Source: Montifringilla adamsi
Lineage: Eukaryota > Chordata > Aves > Passeriformes > Passeridae
NCBI GenBank assembly: GCA_017590115.1
Contig: JAGGNK010006448.1
Coordinates: forward strand, 10,588,099-10,652,098
Direction of reading: 5' to 3'
Length of the DNA stretch: 64,000 bases
This document shows positions 39,195 through 51,899 of this stretch, piece by piece. The position numbers were made by a program, and so were the translations under genes. The first letter of the stretch is position 1. Every line of letters starts with the position of its first letter. The notes beneath the pieces are model-generated. The model did no database searches. It was not told where the DNA came from and was given only the letters and a program-made list of their open reading frames with translations.

Positions 39195-41033
39195 TCAGAG
39201 GCTTTTCAAAGTTGAGCATCAATACACATCAGCAAGTCAGCAAATTACTTATCCAATGTTAATATTAGGGTGTTTTATTATGTTCTCCCTTTTCCTTAAA
39301 AGAAAGATAGACCCCGTTATCTGTAGGATTAGCATATATCCATCTATTTTTTCCAAAGTAACAGAATATGATTGGTGACCAAATTCTCAGGTAATTTTCA
39401 AATATGTCTACTTCATTTTCCCAGGGTTTCAGTATGCGATAAAATTATGGTGCATATCAATCCTTATTACAGTACAGCAGAGAGTTTTGGCTCAGACATC
39501 CAGGCTCTTGCTGTGCTAAAGTTTATATGTTATATGAATCATGTATGGCAACAGAAGCCTAAATGAGACTGAAACCCATTTCATTCAGACAGAATGTTCA
39601 CAATGTCTACCCCAGTAGTTTAGCATGTTCACTGCTGAGGAGAATAAATGACAACATTGCCCTTTTTGCAGCTCAGTCAAATCCAAACAGATTTTCCCAA
39701 AGATAACCACAGATATTTTTCTAAACTCTTCCAAATTTCAGATACTATATGCAAGCAGTAGAAGTATATAAAAGACTGCTTTTGAGGGTCTTTAAATCCA
39801 GAAATATGTTTATGGTGCCAAGGGTTGGCTAAACTCAACAGGAAGTCATTTGACTGAATCAGTGATAGGGATGTCACCAACAGATATATGTGATATTAAG
39901 AGTCAAAGAATGCATCAAAGAAAAATTTCTTCTAGATTTTTCTTTCCAAAACAATTTACAGCACAATAAGTTGAGAGCACTTTTATGGGTGTGTAAATGA
40001 ACCTGTATACATGAAAACCAAGGGGAAAAGGTGATATAAATCTTAAGGTTATAATTTAAAAATAAACCAGATGTGATGATAAGGCAGAAACTCTCCAGCA
40101 CTGGAAATGCCACACAACCTTAGCTTGATGACTGTTATATGGAAAATCAACAATTTCTTACCCATATGAATTTAAATTTTAAAATATAAAAACTTCAGCA
40201 TGCATTCTGTTGTCAGGTACAAGAGTTGCTTAGCTGTAGGTGAAACCTTGTGGTTTTTCAGTATTTGCTGTCTTCAGGACCGCCTTTCAAGAAAAGCTGA
40301 ACATTGAATTTAATCAAACTTACCACAGATAAAACTGTGTCTGAATGAGGGATTTAACTGAACAGAAGTTTTATTAGCTCTTCAAATAATGAAAATTTTT
40401 GTGAACATTATGCTATGCAGGTAGTCTGTGAGAAATCACCTTTTACTACAAATGTGAGATTTAGTAATTTCTCTGAGAACACACCATTTGCATTACTGTA
40501 ATTTCCAAATTTGAGGATTTTTCAAATTTCTTGGTGTTTATTTTAAACTACTTATGTATTTTTAATAAAACCTGCTTAAGAAATCTCTCAGATGTCTGAA
40601 GAACTCCTGCACAAATTTTGAGTTATTGACTACAGCAGCTTCAGGGTGTTTTTCAAATTTATTTTCAAACATCAGTTGGGTTTTCTAAGGACATCAAAAT
40701 GTTGATCATTCTGACTGAAGTTTTCTTTTGCATTTCCTATTTCCCTTGGTTTTAGGGAGAAGAAAAAAACATAAAAGGAAATGTGGCTTGAATTTTTATA
40801 TTACATAGTGGTGTTATAAGTATCACAATTTGTGGAGACTGACGTAGTACTTTTGAGTAGCCAATGGGTTATAATCACAGGTCAATTTTTTTGTGGGTAG
40901 AATGTTGGTCAGATGGTTGTTATTTCATATTAAAAATGTAAAGGGGAGAGGAATTACTGTCTCATTTATTAGCTTGGAGATTGTGAAACAAATTATGATA
41001 CCAACAAAGAAGGTAATATTGAAGGAGAAAAAA

Positions 41034-41061
41034 AAAAAAAAAAAAAGCTTTTTTTTTTTTT
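41034..41061. repeat. Perfect 28-bp A/T palindrome
   Basis: Thirteen A, then GC, then thirteen T: a perfect palindrome centred between 41047 and 41048, inside an A19-GC-T13 tract (41028-41061). It can be extruded as a hairpin with almost no loop. Opposed A and T runs can arise when two homopolymer tracts meet, so no function is implied. Confidence 0.9.
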
Positions 41062-42305
41062 CTGTTAGTAAGTGCATCATCTATATAGCAGTTATTTCCT
41101 GTGGTGTGGATCAGTTTGGTCTAAGATCAGAGGCACAAGACAGAATTAAGTCAGTATTTTTCCAATATATATGGCAGCCTGGATTCACTTAAAAAGGAAA
41201 ATTTTAGTTCTCCTTCTCTTCTAGCTCCATTCATCTTCACTTAAAAGAATGTTGTATTAGTATTGGACCTGGAACACAGTCAAAATACTGGATTTAGAGG
41301 CAAACAGGAATGCTAGATCTCCATGTCAGCAAATATGTGAATTGAGCCAGAAGAAAATACTTCCTTTAAAACAAGTTTAGCAGCCTCTAAATTATCATGT
41401 TTTGTACAAAATGTACATGTGTATGTTTCCTTCTGGACTTGAAAGCTGAGAAATAAGAAATAACTTGCTGGCTTTCCCATCACCCACCTCCTCAGCAGCA
41501 TTATAACAATCTGGGTGAGACTGGTTATCTCAAATGGCACAAGACTGATCATCAGCTAACTTTGCAAAGTTTGTTAGGCTGTATATGGAGACCATTTCCA
41601 GAAACTGGCAGTGTAAATTGCACTCCTTCCTTTTTTAGGCTCCTTGCTATTGGAAAATAATTATTTTCCTTGGGTTTTCCATGAAGAGTGAGCAGTTCTC
41701 AATGCCCTAGAAAAATGGGAAGCTGTAGAGCATGTGCAAGATATTCTGCCTCAGTCTAGATGAAATACTCTTTTGTTTCCATATATTCTGCTTAGAGATT
41801 CTTGAAGTAACTCTGGTAAAGCTCTGTCCAGAAATTGTACAGAATGCCATTTGTGTGATATTTTTCCAGCAACATGTTCCATGGTGATAGAAATGCTAAA
41901 ACTAAAGGTGATTAAAATCCTCTCCATTTTCCATAGATGAGACTAATACTACAAAACATTTGGTGAAGGTGAACAAGAAGGCATTTAATGTTAAGAGACA
42001 TATCAGCATCCCTGGGCTTTTCATGATTAATCATCCTTAAATTGTGTTATACATGGTCATATTTTAACTCCAACTCGAAAATGAGACAGCTTTCCTACCT
42101 TGCTCCATAACTTCTAGTCAGCTAACCTAAAAGTGCTGGTTTAGTGTTTCTAGATCCTTTCCCATCAAATCTCTACCAACCTGAAATAAAAAATTGAGTG
42201 AAATACATTATAGGAAGCTTAGCATGTTCCACAGGTCTGCAGCTGCTCTCTTTGAAAACATTAGCAAATTACATAATGCACCTCCTTTCACAAGTTCCTG
42301 GTTAA

Positions 42306-42335
42306 AGGTGGTATCAGGTGGCACTGATACCACCT
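42306..42335. repeat. Hairpin with perfect 11-bp arms
   Basis: AGGTGGTATCA at 42306-42316 pairs exactly with TGATACCACCT at 42325-42335, leaving the 8-base loop GGTGGCAC. The stem is GC-richer than the surroundings. A further GGTGGCA follows at 42337, repeating the loop sequence. No terminator or microRNA-length stem is present. Confidence 0.9.
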
Positions 42336-45261
42336 GAGGTGGCATAACTGCAGGTATAGAATATTGGAGTCTGGCAAACAGATGAGAAAATAGAATACAG
42401 AAATTGTTACAGGAGTGGAAGGAACATATGTTGTAAAATCTTGGTAAATATTTTATCTCATTTTCTTTTCTGGTTGCAAACTGGGCTTTAGTTACAGCAG
42501 CCATAGTGTTTTTGTCCAGGTTTAAATGTTGAAAGATAAGATGGGGTGGGAAGGAAGGCAAGGAAAGGTTTCTCTCCCATCATTGCACTAATGATATTTA
42601 ATTTCTCTTTTTAAATGAAGTTACTGAGTATTTCAGATCATTTTAGAAGTACATCAATGAAACTGACTGTCATTTGTTTCATTAGTTCTTGATTATCATT
42701 ACTAATTGGAAGTCAGATGAAGAAATTGTATTTTAGTGGTAATCACTCACACTGGTTCACATTTGATTAAAAGATGTGTTTGATGAAATTTATTTACTGA
42801 TTCACAAAAATTTACTAGTGTAGGTTCATTTTTCTCTGTTCCCAAGTATAATAATTTTATTACCATGTTGAAAGTTGGAAATGCTTGAGGAAGCAAGGAA
42901 CAAACCCATTTTTAACTGTGGACCAAAACTTCCTGTTGTTCATCTTCACAGAAGAGAAACTGTGTCACTGGCCAAAGTTAGAAGGGTTAAATGCATAAAG
43001 AAATACCATATAGTTAATGTTCCTCAGTTTTCCCATGGTATATCCTTCTCCTTTTTACAATTGAAACTCTGTATCACTATCCATTATTTGATGCAATTGT
43101 CTCCTATCACCAGAATTTGAAATGTTGAGCTTTTGAGCTGATACACAGCAAACCTGAAGATTTGCAGTTTTTATCTAGCACTTTGTAATTTCTTGGAGTT
43201 TCATTTCAAATATTTGACAAGTACTTCTGTACAATGGTAAATGCTATGGAACTGGGGCCAAGACTTTAAGGAATAACAATCTTTGACACGCTTTATGGGT
43301 TATTATTCCTAGTTATGTTCCTATCCCATCAGTTTTGATTTAGGACTTCATTAAATATTAAACTGAATGAATTTGCTTTTAAGTTTCTACCTAGTTTAAG
43401 TAATAAGTGGACCTCATTTTTCTTTCTGTGTTTAAATTAGCTGATATACTTTTGTATATGCAAATAAATGTCTTTGCAAATGAATGTTTTCTGAGATCCT
43501 ATGAGCAAGTATTAAAACCAGCATTAGGATCCTAAAGAGGCTGTGGCAATCTTAATTAGTTTTATGGACTGAATCCAATTATTCTTTATTGGAAACCATG
43601 CTGTGTAATTCCAGTGCTTGTTCTTGGTAAAGGATTTACTTCAACTATTAAGAAAAAAAAGTAAGTACTCGGAAGAGATTATCAAAATATTCTTTCTACA
43701 ACTGGAGATCTGTTTGCATGAATATGATGCCTGTCATTTTGACAAAATGCCAGGGACCTCCAGGACTGAAAACCATGAACTGTCACAGTTTGAGAGGAAG
43801 AGCCAGGGTTGTAACACTGAGGACAGTCATGCCTTGTATCTCATGCAGACCAACCTGCCACAGCAGTGCACACTCTGCAGTGTGTCACCTTTTTGGCTAC
43901 TCAAGAAGTGCTTTCTCAGCATTTAGGACCTACTGCTCATGTAATTCCAGGTGATCTCCCTGTCAAGAGACCTCCTGATGGCCAGCACTAGGGGCTGAGG
44001 CACAGATCTCCAAAGTTAGTAGCACAGACCACTCTGCTCTTGGGTGTAAAACATGCTGAGGGTAGGAAGGGGTGAGTGTTGGTATGAACTCCTGCCATCT
44101 GTGGAAAAGCATCAACTCCTATCATCTGCTGTATAGCAAAACCAGTGGTTGATATTGAAGTTTGCAGTTCTAATGAAGAAGGTATGATTGCCTGCAATTT
44201 AACAGAGACCTGATCAGCTTTGTTGTCCCTGAGTAGAGAGAATTCAATCTTTTGCTATTCAAATACTAATTTAAAAAAGTTTTCCACTGATTCTAGTGAT
44301 AATAAATTCACTATATCTCTTTTCTTTATGGGGTTGAATGTCTTAACATTTAATTACTGTTAACAAGACTTTTATGGGAAGAATAGAAAATTTCATGCAC
44401 TGTAATAGTATTAGCATATTAAATGTAACCATCAGGTGGCCCTCTTAGGATTACTGCTCCTGATTGAAGCCTATTTAGCTTTTTCTTCATTGTCATTTAA
44501 ACATCATTAAGTATAGATATTCATTTTTTTTCCTCCTTTCCATGGCAGCCTTGCAGTCGAAGTTGTGTAAGCTGACAATTCCTTTGGTTTATCAATAGAA
44601 ATTTAATGTGATTACATTCTGATTTGGAATGGTCTGAAGGGTGAGTTGGATTTTTCAAAGACAAAATAAGAAGATAAATTGTTGTTCTATGTGGAGACAA
44701 ACAAATTAGAAACTATTAGATTTTTTTTTCCTTTCAAGATATTCATAGAATTTGTTTATAAAATTTTTCCCTTCAGTGTACCATGTTTAATATTGCTTGA
44801 CTTTTCTTATAACCTGATTCTGTTTTGGAAGGGCAACCGTGATTAGGAAAAGGAAGAAAAATTTTTAAAAGTCATTCTAAAGGTCATAAAGCATGACCAA
44901 AGTTGAGGTCCTACAGAATCAAAGTTTCTGTTACTAAGTAAACATTTCAACCTTCTAGATACAGTGTAGTAGTGAATTTCACTGCTTCTGTGGTTAACAT
45001 AGAAAAAATAGGATGAGAAATTGTTTCCTTAAGAACAGCATGTAATATTCTCCATGCTGTACTACTGTCAAGAAACTTCTGACCCTTGGAAGATGAGAAC
45101 AAAACATCAATAATACCGACCTTTATAACAAGAGGTTCCTTTTCAGTTCTTCTGCCACTAATTAGTATCAACATCTAAACATTACTTTGCATTGTTTTAA
45201 TTGGCAGTTCTACTACAATTAGCACAAAAAGCAGGTGATATTGTCATGCCTAACTGCTTTG

Positions 45262-45529
45262 CTATTATTTCTGCCAGTCTCTCTCTGTTTTGCTTTGCCA
45301 AACAACAACATGCAGGTTTCCTCATCCTGTGATGCAAGCCCAGCAACTCACATTGCAGGTGGCAGAACGCATTCCAGTTTAGAGCAATGAAAATATACGC
45401 ACTATTATTTCTGCCAGTCTCTCTCTGTTTTGCTTTGCCAAACAACAACATGCAGGTTTCCTCATCCTGTGATGCAAGCCACATTGCAGGTGGCAGAATG
45501 CATTCCAGTTTAGAGCAATGAAAATATAC
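45262..45529. repeat. Recent tandem duplication, 140-bp unit
   Basis: Two direct copies: 45262-45401 and 45402-45529. Read base by base, they differ only by a 9-base gap (cagcaactc present in copy 1, absent from copy 2) and one C-to-T change at a CpG (45368 C in copy 1; T in copy 2). The unit starts ctattatttctgccag and ends gcaatgaaaatatac. It matches no repeat family I recognise. Minus-strand frames of 95 and 108 codons crossing it repeat the same peptide, but this only reflects the duplication. Confidence 0.97.
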
Positions 45530-46698
45530 ACTTTTTTATGTCTGATTTGATTTTCACAGCTCATGATGTTCCTTAAGGAGGCAGTGAATGATTTGCTTTC
45601 AGAAGATGGCAGCTTTGGAGCACAAGGCCATGTTTGTATCAGGGAAGAATTCTTATGGGGCAGTGATGATGTACCAGCCTGCAAAAATGTTGTGTGCACG
45701 GGCAAAAGGTCTTGGTTTCAGTGTCACAAAAAGAAAGCCCAGGCTGCTGCAACAAGTGTTGATATTTTATAAAAATAAAGCTTCCTTTTCTTGCCATCAG
45801 TTTTAATTTTCTATTTATCTTGGTTCAGTTAGGGTTTGGTTTGGAGTTTTTTTGCAAAGAAGCATTTTCTTTCTGCAATTCAATCTGACTTTGCCACTTG
45901 TAGCTTTGCACTGTAGGGAAGAAACATTTTTTATCCAAATGTATCTATTTTATTTTGCAGAGAGCAGCAGCTGATTTTTTTTTCCCTTGTGATTCTTATT
46001 TAAACTTTTTCAGTCGTGTTAGTTTGAGTAAAAAGGACAAAGACTTTGATGGATAAAACAAGTTATCTTAATTGCATAGCTAGTGTTCTATTCCAATAAA
46101 ATATGGCTAAATAAGAGGGAAACAAAGATTGCCACGAAAACACTGATTTCTTTCATGTGGAAAAGGTAGTGATTGTTATTATCTAGTTATTTTACATGAC
46201 ATGCCATCAAAACATCTCAGTTATTTCTCTCTGTATGTGCTGGTGCCTGTGGCTTAGCTGGGAATTCATGAACATCAAACAGACCTTTTCCAATATTCCA
46301 GACTTGTCCCCACAGCCTTGGCATGAACACCATGGTGGATGTGGCATTTTGCTTTTTCATCATCATCACTTCACTTGGTGAAAGTGAAATTATTTACCTG
46401 AAACTAGCAATTTGGATTCTTTTTGCCTTAGCTAAGGGCATTAATCATAACAGTGATATGATCCACTGGCCCATAGTCCAACAGCCTGTGTCTTGGAAAT
46501 ACCCAGTCCTTGGGGATTCATTTTGTCTCTTTTTATTTCATAGGAAGTGAGTAAAACTCAGTGAGGTGCTTTTGTCTGCAAACAAAATGCACACATATAC
46601 CCTCACAATGACAGCAAAGAAAAAAATGTCCCAAAATGCTGCTGTCTGCTCAAAAAAACAGTGAAATTTTCTTCCCCTCTTTAGGGGAAAGGAGGAAA

Positions 46699-46750
46699 GA
46701 AAGGAGGAATTTGACTAAAGGAAAGTTGAAGGAAAGGAGGAATTTGACTA
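46699..46750 (+). repeat. 19-bp direct repeat, 33-bp spacing
   Basis: GAAAGGAGGAATTTGACTA occurs exactly at 46699-46717 and 46732-46750, in a purine-rich context. It is probably a small local duplication. Confidence 0.9.
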
Positions 46751-47475
46751 TAGAGATCATTCTGGAAACTTCCTTATCTCTGAGCTCCTAAAATGAGGCT
46801 TCCAATAAATTTTGTTAGTAGGAACTATATATAATTGGTGGTTAAAACTTCAAGGGACATGAAAACCACCATCATAATATTGTGTTCTCCTGAAAGAGCA
46901 CAGGAAAAAGGAGGGGCAAATTCAGGTAAAATCATTCGTGTTTCAGAGGACACTATTATGATAATCAAGTCACGTCTATTACAAAAGTATCTCAGAGACA
47001 GAGTTAACACTTAGTGAAATGTGTAGGTGTCTTAGCCTGGGAGAAAGATTGAGAAATACTTAGAGCTAATAGAAAGTGATTGAAAACATAGTCAAAAAGT
47101 CATTTTCTAAGGGTTCATAAGGAAAATGAGCAATCACACAAAAAAAAAAAATCAAATTCCCTGGCAAAAAAAATGTTAAAATTAAAGCCATTTCATAAAC
47201 AATAAAATAATATAAAATAATATTTATTTTTTTTAAATGAACAAGCTAATGAACATGAGTTTACTCTATATGTTAGACAAAAATGTCTAATGTAAAGAGC
47301 TAAATTTCAAGCAGAAATACGAGTTATTTAGTAATTGTCAAAAGGGTATAAAAACTAGGTAGGAAACATAACTGAGAAAAGAAAACTTTGCTCCACACCT
47401 TAACTGAAACTTCCTACCTAGCTTTGTACTAACCTTCCAAACATGGTGAAGAATTCACTTCTTCATGAAGAAGTT

Positions 47476-47500
47476 AATTCTTCTGCAGGAAAGAAGAATT
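47476..47500. repeat. Hairpin with perfect 9-bp arms
   Basis: AATTCTTCT (47476-47484) pairs with AGAAGAATT (47492-47500) around the loop GCAGGAA. A second CTGCAGGA follows at 47506, so the loop sequence recurs just outside the stem. Confidence 0.85.
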
Positions 47501-47600
47501 GACTCCTGCAGGAGAGTGGATTAGGACTGAGAAAAAAAATATGGATTCTCAAGAACATGGGCTAGGTGGCCAAGAGTTTTTGGTCCTTAGCTTTACAAGA

Positions 47601-47627
47601 TTTATTGAAAAATATATTTTCAATAAA
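47601..47627. repeat. Hairpin with perfect 11-bp arms
   Basis: TTTATTGAAAA (47601-47611) pairs with TTTTCAATAAA (47617-47627) around ATATA. Each strand carries AATAAA at the far end of the stem, so the sequence could give a polyadenylation hexamer in either direction; no gene end is recognised nearby. Confidence 0.85.
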
Positions 47628-50600
47628 TTGTCCTAAATATATATTGTATAATTTGTAATTTGGAAATAGTAGAAAACAACCGTCTGTCTGTAAATCTCTA
47701 CAAAGATTGATCTGTAGTTTATTTTATTCTATTTTATGGTTATTGTAAAAAATCTATCCAGAAACTTCAAAGCAGAAAAGGTTCATTTCAGCATCCCAGA
47801 ATTCTTTACCATTTTATCCCAACAAATTTAGTTGTAAGTCATTTTCAGGTGGTTTCTCCGATAAGCTTAGGCAAGTGTAATTTCATGCAGTGCAATTCAG
47901 ACTTACATTCCTATTGTAGAAGAGAGCTCATCGGTCTGTCTTCTTGGACAGAACCTTTCAGAATTACTTAGTGTCAGAGTTTGCAGTGCAGCATAACTCT
48001 TCCCCAGGAACGGAATATACCTTGTGTTTGTTTCCATTTTTGGCTAAGATCAACCAATTCCATTTTAACAAAGCTTTTGTAAGCATTTAGAGAACTACAC
48101 AGTTACAAATTTTGCCAATGTTAATACCACAGTGAAATAAATGCTCTGTTTAGCCAAAGAATGAAGGCAGCAGTGAAAGTCTTTATATCTGCCTATTTGG
48201 GGTTTTTTTTCTGGAGGTTGGTATGGGTAACAGACAGATTCAGCATCCACTATAGGACTTTTCAGGCTAGTTTGCCAGCCAGAGCCCCACTTAGTGCAAA
48301 ACTTGGTGGTGGGACAGAACTCACTAGCTTGTCTGCTTGTCTCACTCTGGCCACCCAACAGCCGTCAGATGGTGTGAGCACCACCCAGGATCCTGCAATG
48401 ATGTCTGCATGGGGAAAAGGCTTTGCAGGACCAGGACCATAATATGGCCATTATTAGTCTGCCTTCCCACTGGAGACTGAAAATGACGTAGTATTTATTT
48501 TCTTACTCAAGCCCAAGATTGTCACCCCAATTTTTTAAGATTTGCTAAGCCTTCTGATGTTTGCATTCTTGTAGCAAACTTTCTCACACACTTTCTATAA
48601 ACAACTTATTATTTTGTATTATTTTATGGAGAAGGAGAAATTTGATAGATTGTTGGTTTGTCCAGTGTCATTGGAGAGGTGGCACTTTCACCCTCCAATC
48701 CACTGTCACCTTTAGAAATCTATAAATATTAGAGTCAGAAAATAAACTTCCCTTTTCTACCTTGAGAACAGCAGTGTATTCGCATCGTGTTATTTCGTAT
48801 TCTATAGTGACACAAGATGTCAGGGCTGCTTGTAGAAAGATTTTGTTTGCTTCTTGTAAATCACACAAGAATGAGAAAAAAAGAAGTTGATCACTGGATT
48901 AGTCTTTAAAATGATCAATGTTTGGAGAATTTTGTCAAGCTGATACTCCTCTTTTGTTAAGGAGGAGTGTCAAATAAGACATACCAGTCTTTTGTAACTC
49001 ATGAAAAAGGGGAACAGAGAGTTCATTCCATATTATTTTTACATTGTTACCTTATTTTTAATTACTATAATATTCCTGATTTCATTTGATTGCTTCATCT
49101 TTAATTCTAAAATCGTCACTTTTAGAGGAAGGATAATAAAATCATAGAACTTCAGGGTAGAGGACAAGAATAAGAAATGATGGCAGAGGATTTTCATTTG
49201 ATGTTTCAATTTTATTTTTGATTATCATGTGGCCTGTATGAAGTTATATGCATTTATTTGAAGATTAATTGCTTTTCATCCAATAATGTTGTAAAGATGG
49301 AGGAAGAAAAGAAGTTATGGATCAACCATTCTGCTTTTGTCCTCAAATTAATAATAACATCATGTTCTGATGTATGTTGAGTGAGTTATCACAGATATTT
49401 CCATTATTGAATTAAAAAATTAAATTACAGTTTATGAAAACTGCATTAAGATAAACACATGTTAAAAAAATTGAATTCTTTGAAGTTAAGAAAGTTGATT
49501 AAGTGGCTTATTTTCATGAGGTATTGGCAGGAATGAGGAAATTCTAAAAAGGGTAGGAAAATCATGTAACAAAAGCGAAGATGCAATGTAAACTTATCAG
49601 TATAAGAGAAGCTTGGTAGGAGATATTGTGGTATCAGAGGATGGATTCAAAATATAAAGAAAGCTGTTTGCAATAATTTTGTCATGTGGGTTTAATTTCA
49701 TTGTGCTCGGGAAAACAGTTTTCATACACTTGTTTTAGCTGTTTGAAAATAATTCTAAAAATGTTTGTAGATTAAGGCCTGGTGCCTAAAGGGCCCACTA
49801 CCACCTTAAAACATGAAGACCACTATGCCTCACCCCAAAAGTTTCTTATGTGTGTAACAGATGTGTGCAAACAGCAAGGAAAGAGCAGTCAAAAAGAGCA
49901 TTTGGAAGTCTTGGTTCCACTGGAGAACCTGAGGAGGGCTTTTCACAGGAGGTCCCCTTGGTTTCAGGGAGTTGGGTGGGTGAGGGGGTGGGCTTCTTTA
50001 ATTTGGACAAAATGAGAAGAAGTTCTGGACAAAAACAGCCAGCTCCATAGGCCTGCATGCACTGCAGCCGTACTACTCACCCCTACAACTCTGGAACAGT
50101 TTCACTTCTCTGAAACTACTTTTTTCCTTCTTGGGACATAACCATACTACTGTCATTGATCACTTACCCCCTATATATGCAATCACTTCTTCTACTGCTC
50201 TATTTCTCTCATTTTTCCGGGAATTTTTATGAAATTTGTGGCACCATAAATGGTTGTATCTCTCAAAAACATTTTACCCGTGTGCATTATGGTAGCTTGT
50301 TTTATACTACAGCTCATTGCACTCTAAAAGCATAAAAGCTTTCAAGGCTGTTAATTCTGTTAAAGCTGCATTTGCCTATTGCATTGGACACTACACTTAC
50401 CGGATAAACCAGCAGACACTAAAGTAGTCTTTCTCTAACTTTATGTGGTACGTCTATGAAATGTTTTCTCAGTTGTCTAGAGGGGTTTCTATGTGTCATT
50501 CTTTGATTTCCTCACACTTTTAAATGATAGTCCTGTTTTGAATTCTATAGACCAGTCAATGTCTTTTTCAATGGATAAAAATTGCTTACTGGAAAATGTT

Positions 50601-51323
50601 GGGTTTGTTCGTGTGTTTCCTGTTTTATCATATGAGACTGATGGTCTTAGCCACAAATTTGGATTCCTAAGTTTAATTTCCTAGATTTCACAAAGATTAA
50701 GCCGTCTGTTCCGTGCTACTTAGTAGTATTTGTTAGATGCCTGGTCAGTTTGAAATTAGTAAAAAACTCAACTTTGTTCCAAGTTCATAGTTATTTTGTT
50801 GGTTGTTTTTTAAACCTGGGTCTACATACCTATCTCAATTTTCACATAAATTAGGAGTTGCAATTTTATGAAGAGCTTATAATTTATCATCTGTTCCTCT
50901 TAACACCCACCTTGTCCTCATCATTTACAGATGATAATCAAAAAAGCACAAAACTTGGCATCAAGTGTAAAGAAAATCAAATTTAAATTAAATAACACTA
51001 GAGGGGAATTGTTATCATGCCAGAATGAAAAAAAACTGGGCCTGTAAAATGAGATGAACTAAATATATACAGTAGCACCCTCCAGACAAAGTGCAAAATT
51101 TGCAAATCCTTTTTCTCCTCTTTGAAATGTAAGTGTATTTCACTTCAACAAAGAGATGTGCCTTTTTATCTTCTTTATTAGGTGTCATATGCATTATCTA
51201 ATGTAAATGAAAAATTGTACCATGTGGGCTCAAAATTCCTTTTTCTTTCATGCACATGACATCTTTGCTTCTGAAATCTAATGCAAATAAATCATCATGT
51301 CAATGAAAACCAATAATCTGCAC

Positions 51324-51348
51324 AAAAAAAAAAAAAAAAAAAAAAAAA
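51324..51348 (+). repeat. Poly(A) tract, 25 bases
   Basis: Twenty-five A with AATAAA at 51286-51291, about 33 bases upstream. This spacing is close to that of a processed transcript tail, but no parent sequence is recognised upstream and no target-site duplication was found. The sequence after the run is discussed under findings because it faintly resembles a tRNA A box. Confidence 0.9.
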
Positions 51349-51825
51349 GAAGTGGTGCGGGTGGTGTAGGTGGTTAGGATGTGCATCTTTGTGAGTTTAA
51401 GAAATAAAAGTATTTCTTTCAGTACTCAGGGTCTATTCCCATTTGCCTCAAGAGGGACTTCTGCTTTAATTATTTAACTGCAGAGCTCTTTTTTAAAGCT
51501 TAGGTGAATTTCCAAATGGACCTGGCAGTCTGGCCCTTGAGGCCAGGTGATGTCTTCCTCTCAAATTCACATGGGTCAGTATCACGGCAGGTTCCAGCCG
51601 GGCTAAGTCCGGTGGGGTGCCGTGGCCAGGATAACTCAGTGGAGGCTCAGTACAGCGTCCAAACTCCCAAGCAGTTCCCAGCTGCCGGCAGCCAAGTAAG
51701 CTTAAGCAATTTCAGCTCTCAGTGATTATCAGCTCCCTGTGATTTCAGCTCTTTAGCTTGCTTATGCTGCAGCAGCAGACGCAGGGGGAGAGAGGAGAAG
51801 CGCTGTATGAGGTTCTGCAGGATTC

Positions 51826-51831
51826 TTTATT
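51826..51831 (-). terminator. AATAAA polyadenylation signal of the minus-strand LTR
   Basis: AATAAA followed by GAATCC on the minus strand, downstream of the TATA box in the same LTR. It would end transcripts at the R/U5 border. Confidence 0.55.
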
Positions 51832-51892
51832 AGGGTCTTCCACAAAGGTTCTCAGTGACAGCTCTTCTGCCGAACCAGGCAGAATTAGGGGG

Positions 51893-51899
51893 TTTTATA
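51893..51899 (-). promoter_or_regulatory. TATA box of the minus-strand LTR
   Basis: TATAAAA on the minus strand, flanked by GGG and CCCCC. It is the promoter core expected in an LTR and could still drive leftward transcription; activity cannot be judged from sequence. Confidence 0.55.

Larger units (their letters stand above)
38689..45261. other. Unique AT-rich non-coding DNA
   Basis: No gene is recognised. The longest frames are 117 codons (minus, 42208-42561) and 102 codons (plus, 43618-43926); neither carries a known motif. Listed separately are an A18 run, a 28-bp A/T palindrome and an 11-bp-arm hairpin. A Pou-type octamer ATGCAAAT occurs at about 43457, which can be chance in AT-rich DNA. 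Confidence 0.65.
45532..51323. other. Unique AT-rich non-coding DNA
   Basis: No gene is recognised. The segment 45563-45780, just after the tandem duplication, is somewhat GC-richer. It holds a 69-codon frame and ends in TTATAAAAATAAAG, but matches no protein I know. Other local structures (direct repeats at 46699, hairpins at 47476 and 47601) are listed separately. A GC-richer patch at about 49780-50080 contains GGGTGGGTGAGGGGGTGGG on the plus strand and no recognisable repeat. Confidence 0.65.

Noticed and set aside
42208..42561. 117-codon minus-strand open frame
   Set aside because: No recognisable motif; this length is expected to occur by chance in 64 kb of six-frame sequence.
45197..45705. 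Two minus-strand frames sharing a repeated Cys-rich peptide, like a small repeat protein
   Set aside because: The repeat is the 140-bp tandem DNA duplication itself; the second copy has a 9-base gap, and no coding signature or homologue is recognised.
49140..49165. 'aatcatagaacttcagg' as a minus-strand CR1 end
   Set aside because: Only about ten bases match the CR1 terminus and no CR1 text follows.
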